Made by a program: the position numbers and the translations under genes
Shown here: positions 8,620 to 16,094 of the stretch, one piece after another
How positions within the stretch are numbered: position 1 is the first letter of the stretch
Layout: the number at the start of each line of letters is the position of its first letter
The notes under the pieces: generated by a model
Seen by the model: the letters and a program-made list of their open reading frames with translations, nothing else
What the model was told of the DNA's origin: nothing
Database searches by the model: none
Assembly: GCA_052324925.1 (NCBI GenBank)
Contig: JBQPRE010000002.1
DNA: 64,000 bases
Origin: Flavimobilis sp052324925
Lineage (GTDB): Bacteria; Actinomycetota; Actinomycetes; Actinomycetales; Cellulomonadaceae
Direction: 5' to 3' (one strand)

Positions 8620-9573
8620 GTGACTCGCGTAGCTGCCATCGACTGTGGAACCAACTCGATCCGACTTCTCGTTGCGGATGTCGCTCCTGACGGGACGCTC
8701 ACGGACCTCGTGCGCCGCATGGAGGTGGTGCGCCTGGGGGCGGGCGTCGACCGGACGGGTGAGCTTGATCCGGTGGCGCTCGAGCGCACGCTTGCGATGA
8801 CGCGCGAGTACGGGGCGACGATCGCTGAGCTCGGGGTCGAGCGGGTGCGGTTCGTCGCGACGTCGGCGACGCGTGATGCGCGCAACCGGCAGGCGTTCGT
8901 CGACGGTGTGCGGGAGGTCCTCGGTGTCGAGCCGGAGGTCGTCGCGGGCGCCGAGGAGGCCCGGTTGTCGTTCGCGGGTGCGACGAGCGTCATCGGCGAT
9001 GGGCGCGCGGCTCCGTACGTGGTCGTCGACCTCGGCGGCGGCTCGACGGAGCTCGTCCTTGGGACAGAGTCTCCGGTGGGGGAGTTCTCGATGGATGTCG
9101 GGTGCGTGCGCATGTCTGAGCGGCACCTGCTGAGCGATCCGCCGACGGCCGAGCAGGTCGCGGCTGCGCGCGCTGATGTGCGTGCGGCGCTCGACGCGGC
9201 TGAGGAGCACGTCGACCTGGGTGCGGCGAGCACGCTCGTGGGTCTGGCGGGTTCGGTGACGACGGTGACGGCGCACGCGCTGCGTCTTACGGCCTACGAC
9301 CGTGACGCGATCAACGGGGCCGTCCTTCCTGTTGCTGTCGTCCTCGAGGCGTGCGAGGACCTTCTGTCGATGCCGCGTGAGCAGCGGGCCGGGCTCGGCT
9401 TCATGCACCCGGGTCGGGTCGACGTCATCGCCGCGGGTGCGCTCGTGTGGTCTGAGGTCGTTGCGCGCGTCGTCGAGCGTGTCGCGGAGCGTGGTGGAGA
9501 GCTCACCGAGGTGCTCACGAGCGAGCACGACATCCTTGACGGCATCGCGCTCTCGGCGGCTGTCGGCTCGTGA
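8620..9573 (+). CDS. ppx: Exopolyphosphatase / Ppx-GppA phosphatase
   Basis: Hydrolyses polyphosphate or guanosine pentaphosphate; soluble two-lobed ASKHA fold. The short actinobacterial form (317 aa) is complete: AAIDCGTNSIRLLV phosphate loop, RFVATSATRDARNR, GAEEARLSFAGA, VVDLGGGSTELVLG adenosine-type loop, and SVTTVTA. GTG 8620 is chosen since GGGAGG (8605-8610) is 9 nt away; the in-frame ATG 8611 touches the ribosome site directly. It overlaps the acyltransferase start by 3 bp. In Mycobacterium the equivalent gene is Rv1026. Confidence 0.93.
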   Translation: MTRVAAIDCGTNSIRLLVADVAPDGTLTDLVRRMEVVRLGAGVDRTGELDPVALERTLAMTREYGATIAELGVERVRFVATSATRDARNRQAFVDGVREVLGVEPEVVAGAEEARLSFAGATSVIGDGRAAPYVVVDLGGGSTELVLGTESPVGEFSMDVGCVRMSERHLLSDPPTAEQVAAARADVRAALDAAEEHVDLGAASTLVGLAGSVTTVTAHALRLTAYDRDAINGAVLPVAVVLEACEDLLSMPREQRAGLGFMHPGRVDVIAAGALVWSEVVARVVERVAERGGELTEVLTSEHDILDGIALSAAVGS

Positions 9574-10790
9574 CGGTGACTGGGTCCGTAACGGTGACTG
9601 GGGCGCGACCGGTGAGGGCGCCGCGTCTTGACTCGCTCACGGGTCTGCGTTGGTGGGCTGCTGCGGCTGTCTTCATCCATCACCTCGCGATTCTTGTGCC
9701 CTACCCGCCGGTCCTCGCGCGGGTCACGGTGCTTGGCGTCCATGGTGTGACGTTCTTCTTCGTCCTGTCGGGCTTCGTGCTCACGTGGTCGTCGGGTCGG
9801 GCGGTGCCCGGTGCGAGCGTCCCCGATGCGCGGACGTTCTGGTGGCGACGCTTTGCACGGATCTATCCTGCGCATCTCGTGGCTCTGCTCCTCGCGGTCC
9901 CCGTGTTCACGTCACTGTTCGTGGCCGAGGGGTCGGGCTGGTGGGTGGACCCGTTCAGTCTTGGCATCCTCGCGCTCTCGGTCGTCCTGCTCCAGGGATG
10001 GTCGCGTGATCCGATGGTGCTGTTCTCGGGCAACCCTGCGGCGTGGACGTTGTCGTGCGAGGCGTTCTTCTATGCGCTGCACCCGGCTGCGGACCGCGCG
10101 CTCGCGCGGACGTCGCGGAGGGGTGCGCTCGCCGTCGCTCTCGGTGTCGTCGTCGTGGCGGTCGCGGTGCGCGTGCTCATCGGGTCGGGCACGGCTGCGG
10201 GCGGTGCGGTCGGTGGGTGGCCCTGGCCGGTCCTGCGTGTCACGGAGTTCTTCCTCGGCATGGCGCTTGCGCGGGCTGTCGCGCTCGGGTGGCGTCCGCG
10301 ACTGCGGCCTGGGCTCGTCGCCGGCGTGCTGGGGGTCGTCGTGACGTGGCTCGCCCTGGGCCGCGAGTTGCTCGACGACCTTGGGGGAGAGTCGTCGTTC
10401 GCGCTCACCGTGCACGACGCGGTCCTTCCGGGGATGCAGGAGGTCATGACGGTCGGCCTCGGTCTGCTCGTTGCTGCGGTCGCGGTTCGCGAGCTTGAGC
10501 GTGGGCCGAAGCGACTGGGCGCACCGTGGCTCGTGCGGCTCGGTGAATGGTCGTACGCGTTCTACCTCGTCCACGCGACGATCCTCTACGCGCTCCTCGC
10601 GCTCTTTGGCCGGCAGCACGGCGCTGTCGGCGTCGTCGTCGGCGTGGGCGCTCTCGCGGCATCGATCGGGGCGGCGTGGTTGCTGCATGTCGCGGTCGAG
10701 CGCCCGGCGGAACGTCGGTTGCGTAGCGCGTGGGACAGCAGGCGCGCGGCGCGCGCGCGACGCGCAGCCCCAGTGGACCTGCCTGCGTGA
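9570..10790 (+). CDS. Membrane acyltransferase 3 family protein
   Basis: Integral membrane O-acyltransferase of the OafA/NodX type (PF01757), 406 aa with about 10 membrane helices. It transfers acetyl or other acyl groups to cell-surface sugars or lipids; the substrate is unknown. The N-terminal signature RLDSLTGLRWWAAAAVFIHHL holds the conserved His, followed by FFFVLSGFVLTWS and FWWRRFARIYPAHL, which are typical. GTG 9570 overlaps the TGA of ppx (9571-9573), so translation is likely coupled. Basic C-terminus RRAARARRAAP. It is an addition to the conserved eno-ppx block and may act with the sugar transferase near the window start. Confidence 0.9.
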   Translation: MTVTGSVTVTGARPVRAPRLDSLTGLRWWAAAAVFIHHLAILVPYPPVLARVTVLGVHGVTFFFVLSGFVLTWSSGRAVPGASVPDARTFWWRRFARIYPAHLVALLLAVPVFTSLFVAEGSGWWVDPFSLGILALSVVLLQGWSRDPMVLFSGNPAAWTLSCEAFFYALHPAADRALARTSRRGALAVALGVVVVAVAVRVLIGSGTAAGGAVGGWPWPVLRVTEFFLGMALARAVALGWRPRLRPGLVAGVLGVVVTWLALGRELLDDLGGESSFALTVHDAVLPGMQEVMTVGLGLLVAAVAVRELERGPKRLGAPWLVRLGEWSYAFYLVHATILYALLALFGRQHGAVGVVVGVGALAASIGAAWLLHVAVERPAERRLRSAWDSRRAARARRAAPVDLPA

Positions 10791-10860
10791 GGGGACGGGT
10801 CCTCTGATCCAGGTTGCTCTTGCCCCGCGAGATCATGCCGTCGCTCGGCCCCACCTCGAA

Positions 10861-10885
10861 TTTCGTCACGTCCGTGTGACGTAAA
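10861..10885 (+). promoter_or_regulatory. Inverted repeat upstream of ndh
   Basis: CGTCAC (10864-10869) and GTGACG (10876-10881) are perfect arms with a 6-bp spacer, inside TTTCG...GTAAA flanks. It is centred near -54 relative to the predicted start of transcription at 10926, a position suited to an activator. The regulator is not known; it does not match the Rex box well. Confidence 0.4.
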
Positions 10886-10913
10886 CCCCACGGTCGTTGT
10901 GGCTCGGTCGATA

Positions 10914-10925
10914 TACGATAGATGC
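10914..10925 (+). promoter_or_regulatory. -10 box of a leaderless ndh transcript
   Basis: TACGAT (10914-10919) lies 6 nt before ATG 10926 and no Shine-Dalgarno is present, so transcription likely starts at the A of ATG. Confidence 0.65.
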
Positions 10926-12434
10926 ATGCCCCAGGATGATCTGACCGAGGTTTCGCGCACCCAAAAGCCGGCCGCCCCTGCGTCCCGCAAGGTGCCCCGC
11001 ATCGTCGTGCTTGGCGGCGGTTCTGTTGGTCTGTACTCGGCTCGGCGCATCCGTCGCCGCCTGGGTGGCCGTGAGGCAGCGATCGTCGTCGTCGACCCCC
11101 GCCCGTACATGACGTACCAGCCCTTCCTCCCGGAGGCTGCGGGCGGCTCGATCGATGGCCGTCACGTCGTGGCCCCGCTGCGTCGCGCCGTCAAGGGCGT
11201 CGACCTGCTGCAGGGCATGGTGACGTCGATCGACCACACGAACCGTCGTGTGACGATCCAGCCGGAGTCGGGCGACGCGTACACGATCCGCTACGACCAC
11301 CTTGTTGTGGGTCTCGGAGCCGTGTCGCGCACGCTGCCGATCCCGGGCCTTGCCGAGACGGCGATCGGCTTCAAGACCGTCGAGGAAGCGATCGCTGTCC
11401 GCAATCAGGTGCTCAACCGCATCGACGTCGCAAGCTCGACGTGGGACCCCGAGACGCGTCGGCGCATGCTGACGTTCGTGTTCGTCGGCGGTGGCTTTGC
11501 TGGCGTCGAGGCGATCGGCGAGGTCGAGTCGATGGCGCGTGCGGCGATCAAGTACTACCCCGAGATCGACGCGAAGGACCTGCGTTTCGTGCTCGTCGAG
11601 GGTTCCCCCCGCATCCTTCCCGAGGTGTCCGCCGAGCTTGGCGGCTACACGCTCGATCAGTTGCGCAAGCGCGACATGGACATCTACCTGTCGACGTTCC
11701 TCAACTCGTGCGTCGACGGCCACATCGTCTTGTCGAACGGCCAGGAGTTCGACGCTGACACGGTCGTGTGGACGGCCGGCGTCAAGGCGAACCCAGTCCT
11801 GCGCGACTCGGATCTGCCTCTCGACGAGCAGGGCCGCGTCATTACGAACTCCTTCCTCCAGGTCGCCGACGCGGACGGGACCGTCGTGCCCGACGCCTGG
11901 GCTGCTGGCGACTGCGCTGCTGTCCCCGACCTCGTCGTGGGTGGCACGTGCCCGCCCAACGCGCAGCACGCAATCCGGCAGGCAAACCGGCTGGGCGAGA
12001 ACCTCGCGAAGGCGCTCCGCTCGGCGGCCCCGAGCGAGTACCGTCACAAGAACGTAGGCGCGGTCGCGTCGCTCGGCATGTACATGGGTGTTGCGCAGAT
12101 GTTTGGCCGCATCAAGGTCCGCGGCTGGTTCGCGTGGGTCCTGCACCGCACGTACCACGTCATGGCGATGCCGACGTGGAACCGCAAGATCCGCATCATG
12201 GCTGGATGGACGGGTGCGCTGTTCTTGCGTCGCGAGGTCGTCTCGCTCGGCTCGATCCACGACCCGCGTGCGTCGTTCCGTGCGGCCTCGCAGCCGCCGG
12301 CGCCCAAGCTTGTGGCACCCAAGCCGGCCGCGACCGACGCGGCGCAGACCGACGCGGCGCAGACCGACGCGGCGCAGCCCGAAGCGGCGCAGCCCGAAGC
12401 GGCGCAGCCCGCCGCTGCCCAGACTGACGTGTGA
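10926..12434 (+). CDS. ndh: Type II NADH dehydrogenase (NDH-2)
   Basis: Single-subunit, non-proton-pumping NADH:menaquinone oxidoreductase bound to the inner face of the membrane, with FAD. The N-terminal dinucleotide fold RIVVLGGGSVGLYSARRI, the second one TFVFVGGGFAGVEAIGE, and the FAD end motif DAWAAGDCAAVPD are clear, as is the C-terminal membrane-anchor region GWFAWVLHRTYHV. 502 aa from ATG 10926, the codon served by a leaderless -10. The last 45 residues are a TDAAQ/PEAAQ repeat tail made by a 15-bp DNA repeat and are not part of the fold. A 24-bp hairpin separates it from the convergent crr. Confidence 0.95.
   Translation: MPQDDLTEVSRTQKPAAPASRKVPRIVVLGGGSVGLYSARRIRRRLGGREAAIVVVDPRPYMTYQPFLPEAAGGSIDGRHVVAPLRRAVKGVDLLQGMVTSIDHTNRRVTIQPESGDAYTIRYDHLVVGLGAVSRTLPIPGLAETAIGFKTVEEAIAVRNQVLNRIDVASSTWDPETRRRMLTFVFVGGGFAGVEAIGEVESMARAAIKYYPEIDAKDLRFVLVEGSPRILPEVSAELGGYTLDQLRKRDMDIYLSTFLNSCVDGHIVLSNGQEFDADTVVWTAGVKANPVLRDSDLPLDEQGRVITNSFLQVADADGTVVPDAWAAGDCAAVPDLVVGGTCPPNAQHAIRQANRLGENLAKALRSAAPSEYRHKNVGAVASLGMYMGVAQMFGRIKVRGWFAWVLHRTYHVMAMPTWNRKIRIMAGWTGALFLRREVVSLGSIHDPRASFRAASQPPAPKLVAPKPAATDAAQTDAAQTDAAQPEAAQPEAAQPAAAQTDV
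12332..12410 (+). repeat. 15-bp repeat at the ndh 3' end
   Basis: Five in-frame 15-bp units (gaccgacgcggcgca three times, gcccgaagcggcgca twice) encode TDAAQ and PEAAQ at the C-terminus of NDH-2. Confidence 0.9.
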
Positions 12435-12470
12435 CGCAGGCTCGCGGCTGACGTCGGGCAACGCAGTTCT

Positions 12471-12526
12471 CACGCACGAGGGCCTCACCATGGAGCGCGT
12501 ACTCCATGGTGAGGCCCTCGTGCGTT
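12471..12526. terminator. Bidirectional terminator ndh / crr
   Basis: The arms 12472-12495 and 12502-12525 pair over 24 bp without mismatch around a 6-nt loop. Placed between convergent genes and without a T-run on either strand. Confidence 0.75.
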
Positions 12527-12532
12527 GAGGGC

Positions 12533-12997
12533 TCAGCCCCAGACGAAGAGGGTGTCGGTGACGCTCACCGCAGTGCCGTCAGGGTTGCCTGCGGTGATGG
12601 CGGCAAACGGAGCCTCGAGCGCGACGATGGGGCAGACGGAGGAGCGGCCGCTCGCTTCGACTGCCGCAGGGTCCCACGTGATGAGGACGTCGCCCTGCTT
12701 GACGGTGTCGCCCTGCTGGTGGTGGACGGTGAAGCCCTCGCCCTCGAGCTGGACGGTGTTGATGCCGAGGTGCACGAGGACCGCGTGTCCGTCGTCGCCC
12801 TTGAGCACGAACGCGTGGGGGTGCACCTTGATGAGGGTCCCGTCGAAGGGTGCGATCGCGTTGCGACCCGTTTCGGGGTCGGGGACGATGGCGATGCCAG
12901 GCCCGACGAATCCTTCCGAGAAGACGGGGTCGTCGACGTCGATCATCGCCATGGTGGTGCCGGCGACCGGGGCGAGGACGTCGAGGGGCGCGGTCAC
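12533..12997 (-). CDS. crr: PTS glucose-type EIIA (Crr)
   Basis: Soluble EIIA domain (PF00358), 154 aa, that passes phosphate from HPr to EIIB. The phosphorylated His is H76 in HAVLVHLGIN and the partner H61 in KVHPHAFVLKGDDG; both are present. GTG at 12997 overlaps the TGA of the upstream EIIB gene by 4 bp (GTGA), so the two are translated together. It is the last gene of gntR-EIIB-EIIB-crr. In Streptomyces a single Crr serves the GlcNAc system; the same is inferred here. Confidence 0.95.
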   Translation of the reverse strand: MTAPLDVLAPVAGTTMAMIDVDDPVFSEGFVGPGIAIVPDPETGRNAIAPFDGTLIKVHPHAFVLKGDDGHAVLVHLGINTVQLEGEGFTVHHQQGDTVKQGDVLITWDPAAVEASGRSSVCPIVALEAPFAAITAGNPDGTAVSVTDTLFVWG

Positions 12998-13224
12998 CGG
13001 AGGTCCTCGATGTCGGACGCGAGCGTGTCGGCTTCGGGGCCGACGATGACCTGCACGGCGTCGCCGCTCATGACGACGGCGATGGCGCCTGCGGCCTTGA
13101 GGCCAGGCTCGTTGACGAGTGAGGGGTCCTCGACCTCCACGCGCAGGCGCGTGATGCAGGGTTCGAGGTCGATGATGTTGGCATCCCCGCCGAGGGCTGC
13201 GAGGATCTGGGACGCCTTACTCAT
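12994..13224 (-). CDS. PTS EIIB, GlcNAc/glucose family (copy next to crr)
   Basis: Free-standing EIIB protein (76 aa) with the phosphocysteine C23 in LEPCITRLRVEVEDP, and the family end VQVIVGPEADTLASDI. It takes phosphate from EIIA and gives it to the sugar held by EIIC. ATG 13224 is preceded by AGGAG with 6-nt spacing; the longer upstream reading is not protein-like. Similar in kind to NagF of Streptomyces, where EIIB and EIIC are also split. An 80-bp gap separates it from the second EIIB. Confidence 0.92.
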   Translation of the reverse strand: MSKASQILAALGGDANIIDLEPCITRLRVEVEDPSLVNEPGLKAAGAIAVVMSGDAVQVIVGPEADTLASDIEDLR

Positions 13225-13303
13225 GGTGTGCTCCTGGTGTCGTAGGCGGAACGCGGGCTGGGCTGCGACGTTGCAGCGGGTCAGCGATGCGATGGGGTGC
13301 AAG

Positions 13304-13549
13304 TTACATGAGATCGTCGAGTGCTGAGGCGATCGTGTCGACCTCGGGCCCGACGACGACCTGGACGACGCGTCCGTGGCTTGCGACGCCGTAGGCGCCG
13401 GCTGCTTTGAGGGCGGCGGTGTCGACGATGCCGGGGTCGGTGACGAGTGCGCGAAGGCGCGTGGTGCACGGGTCGATCTCGACGATGTTGTCGACGCCGC
13501 CGAGTGCGGCGAGGATCGCGGCGGCGCGGTCCTGGTCGGACGTGCTCAT
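13304..13549 (-). CDS. PTS EIIB, GlcNAc/glucose family (copy next to gntR)
   Basis: Second EIIB protein (81 aa), paralogue of the neighbouring one, with C28 in IDPCTTRLRALVTDP and VVQVVVGPEVDTIASAL. Both copies keep the active Cys, so both may work, perhaps with different EIIC partners or sugars. ATG 13549 overlaps the gntR stop (ATGA) and AAGGAG lies 4 nt upstream. Only one EIIC is in the window. Confidence 0.92.
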   Translation of the reverse strand: MSTSDQDRAAAILAALGGVDNIVEIDPCTTRLRALVTDPGIVDTAALKAAGAYGVASHGRVVQVVVGPEVDTIASALDDLM

Positions 13550-14343
13550 ATGACTCCTTCCGGAGAGGTGGCGGTGGCGTGTGGTCCGCGTCGCGGGGTG
13601 CGCGAGGGGCGGGGGACGAGCATGGGGCGAGCTTCACGTAGCGGGACGAGGACGCTGTAGCGGTCGCCCCGGAACGTTGACTGGGTGTACATGACGGCGG
13701 TCTGCCCCGCGTACGAGCGGCGTTGGGTGCGCAGGACGGCGCGTTGCGTCGTCATGTCGAGGAGCTCGGCTTCGGTTGCGGTCGCGTCCGCGGCCTGGAG
13801 GGTATCTTCGCCCCAGGTGGGGCTGAGGTCGAGGTCGCGCAGGACGCTGTAGAGGCTCGTCGGGACGGCGTCTGCGAGGAGGTGGGGGGCGAGCCGCGCG
13901 GGGATCCAGGAGCTTTCGATGCTCATGGGTGAGCCGTCCGCGGTGCGCAGGCGCGATACGTGGTGGACGGGCTCGTCCTCGGGGAGGTCGAGAGCGCGTG
14001 CGACGCGGGGTGGTGCGGGCATGGTGGTCGCGTCGAGGACGCGAGCGCCGGGTTCGAGACCGCGTCGTCGGGCTTCTTCACCGAATGTGGTGAGGCGCAT
14101 CTCGAAGTCCGCGTGGCGCGGGGCGACGAAGGTTCCGCGGCCTTGTTCGCGGACGAGGGTCCCTTCGGCGACGAGGGCGTCGAGCGCTTGGCGGACGGTC
14201 ATGCGTGACACGTCGAAGCGTTCGGTGAGGGTGCGTTCGGAGGGGACGGCGTCGCCGACCTCGAGCTCGTTGGCGATGAGCTCTGCGAGGTAGTCGCGGA
14301 CGACGAGGTGCTTGTGGCGCCGGGCGGAGTGCTCGGTCGTCAT
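13546..14343 (-). CDS. GntR/HutC-family regulator, DasR-like
   Basis: Transcription regulator (265 aa) with a winged helix (ELEVGDAVPSERTLTERFDVSRMTVRQALDALV, read in parts) and a UTRA ligand domain. DasR/NagR proteins of this family bind glucosamine-6-P or GlcNAc-6-P and control GlcNAc PTS genes. Start ATG 14343 has GGAGGTGG just upstream. The dre-like boxes in the divergent promoter (14414-14450) and at ptsH (18349-18362) support the DasR assignment. It heads the operon with two EIIB genes and crr, so it probably controls itself. Confidence 0.9.
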   Translation of the reverse strand: MTTEHSARRHKHLVVRDYLAELIANELEVGDAVPSERTLTERFDVSRMTVRQALDALVAEGTLVREQGRGTFVAPRHADFEMRLTTFGEEARRRGLEPGARVLDATTMPAPPRVARALDLPEDEPVHHVSRLRTADGSPMSIESSWIPARLAPHLLADAVPTSLYSVLRDLDLSPTWGEDTLQAADATATEAELLDMTTQRAVLRTQRRSYAGQTAVMYTQSTFRGDRYSVLVPLREARPMLVPRPSRTPRRGPHATATSPEGVI

Positions 14344-14400
14344 GGAATCCACCTCCCTGGTCGTCCCATCGTCGGGCCGTGCGCTCCGTCATCGGAGCCC

Positions 14401-14450
14401 TTGACACATCATCATGTCTAGACCACTGTGGTGGCAAGTGGTCCAGACAA
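14401..14450. promoter_or_regulatory. Divergent promoter with two dre-like (DasR) boxes
   Basis: Box 1 ATGTCTAGACCA (14414-14425; core GTCTAGAC perfect) and box 2 TGGTCCAGACAA (14439-14450) resemble the DasR-responsive element TGGTCTAGACCA, centres 25 bp apart. TTGACA (14401-14406) abuts box 1 and may be the -35 of the EIIC-ptsI operon. Binding here would repress both the PTS operon and gntR. Confidence 0.75.
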
Positions 14451-14624
14451 CCTGTCCGACGACATGCTGCCAGGGCCGAGGGATGGTCGACGACGCTCGC
14501 CCTCGATGAATTCAGGCTCCACGCACACCCGCTCCACGCATCACAGGTTCCACGCGAACCATCTCACGTCCATTCTTCGGCGACGCACCGACGCGTCGCC
14601 GCCACGTGACCCCGAAGGAGTGCC

Positions 14625-16094
14625 ATGACCACGGTCAATCAGGCCGCCCCACGAGCGAGGCGAGGCATCCCCGGCTTCGCCCAGCTGCAACGGGTGGGTC
14701 GTTCTCTCATGCTTCCCATCGCCTCCCTGCCCGCAGCGGCGCTGCTGCTGCGGCTCGGACAACCTGACATGCTCGGTGCCGACGGGCTGGCCAAGAACGC
14801 TGACTGGCTCGTGCCGGTGGCCGCGGTCCTGGCCGCTGCCGGTGGTGCGCTCCTCGACAACCTCCCCATTCTCTTCGCGCTCGGCGTCGCGATCGGCTAC
14901 GCGCGCAAGGCTGACGGTTCGACGGGCCTTGCTGCCGTCATCGGCTACCTCGTCTTCACGGGGGTCACCAAGGCGATGTCGCCTTACATCCTCGGCAAGC
15001 CGGCCGCGGTCACGCCCGCGGACGTCCTCGCGAGCGCGGATCCGGCTGCTCGTGCAGCCGCGGAGAGCGGTGACTTCACCCAGCTCCTCAAGCATGCGAT
15101 CGGCATGGATGCGCCGGCGCAGGAACTCATCAACTACGGCGTTCTTGGCGGCATCGTCATTGGTCTGACGGCGGCGCTGCTCTACCAGAAGTACTACCGG
15201 ATCAAGCTCCCGGCCTACCTGGCGTTCTTTGGTGGGCGCCGGTTCGTGCCGATCATCACGGCGGGTGCGGCGGTTCTCATCGGCGTGTTCGCGTCGTTCA
15301 TCTATCCCGCATTCGACGCGGCCTTCACGTCCGTGGGTGACTGGGTGACGGGTTCGGCGATCGTCGGCGGCTTCGTCTTTGGAACTCTGAACCGCCTGCT
15401 CGTGCCGTTCGGGCTGCACCACCTGCTCAACTCGATGCCGTGGTTCCAGTTCGGTGAGTACACGAACGCTGCGGGCAACGTCGTGCACGGTGACATTCCG
15501 CGATTCCTCGCGGGCGACCCGACCGCAGGAATGTTCCAGGCGGGCTTCTTCCCGATCATGATGTTCGCGCTTCCGGCTGCCGCCTTGGCGTTTGTTCACA
15601 CGGCAAAGCCGCACAACCGCAAGATTGTCGCGGGCATCATGGGCTCGGCCGCGCTCGTCGCGTTCGTCACGGGCGTGACGGAACCGCTCGAGTTCGCGTT
15701 CGTGTACGTCGCCTACCCGCTGTACGCGATTCACGCGGTGCTCACGGGCGCCTCGCTCGCGATCGTCAACGCCCTCGAGATGCGCTCGGGCTTCGGCTTC
15801 TCCGCCGGTGCGATCGACTTCCTGCTCAACTGGCGGATCGCTGAAAATCCCGTCGGCATCGTGCTCGTCGGCCTCGTGTTCGGCGTCATCTACTACTTCT
15901 TGTTCCGCTTCGTCATCACGCGCTGGAACCTCAAGACACCGGGCCGCGAAGACGAGTCCGACGCGGGCATCGACTCTGCTGAGTTCGTCGACGGCGGGTC
16001 CGCCGGGGTGTCGTCGGCCCGCGCGTCGGGCGCGAGCGGTGCTCACGCGTCGGGGTCCGCAGGCGGGACCTCACCTGGAGGTGACTCTGCATGA
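14625..16094 (+). CDS. PTS EIIC, N-acetylglucosamine/glucose type
   Basis: Membrane permease subunit (PF02378), 489 aa with about 10 helices, which moves the sugar while EIIB phosphorylates it. ATG 14625 has GAAGGAG 5 nt upstream. Family marks: RSLMLPIASLPAAALLLRLG at the start, GLHHLLNSMPWFQFGEY, and the substrate loop GVTEPLEFAFVY. Specificity for GlcNAc rather than glucose is inferred from the dre boxes and the DasR-like regulator. The last 40 residues are a Gly/Ser/Ala-rich disordered tail. The stop overlaps the ptsI start (ATGA). Confidence 0.93.
   Translation: MTTVNQAAPRARRGIPGFAQLQRVGRSLMLPIASLPAAALLLRLGQPDMLGADGLAKNADWLVPVAAVLAAAGGALLDNLPILFALGVAIGYARKADGSTGLAAVIGYLVFTGVTKAMSPYILGKPAAVTPADVLASADPAARAAAESGDFTQLLKHAIGMDAPAQELINYGVLGGIVIGLTAALLYQKYYRIKLPAYLAFFGGRRFVPIITAGAAVLIGVFASFIYPAFDAAFTSVGDWVTGSAIVGGFVFGTLNRLLVPFGLHHLLNSMPWFQFGEYTNAAGNVVHGDIPRFLAGDPTAGMFQAGFFPIMMFALPAAALAFVHTAKPHNRKIVAGIMGSAALVAFVTGVTEPLEFAFVYVAYPLYAIHAVLTGASLAIVNALEMRSGFGFSAGAIDFLLNWRIAENPVGIVLVGLVFGVIYYFLFRFVITRWNLKTPGREDESDAGIDSAEFVDGGSAGVSSARASGASGAHASGSAGGTSPGGDSA

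Noticed and set aside
7020..9233. 737-codon minus-strand frame across ftsB, DUF501 and ppx
   Set aside because: Composition is Arg/Ser/Thr/Pro only and it lies opposite three well-recognised genes.
10866..12491. 541-codon minus-strand frame opposite ndh
   Set aside because: Shadow of ndh caused by GC-rich codons; repeats such as GLRRFGLRRVG come from the Ala repeat on the other strand.
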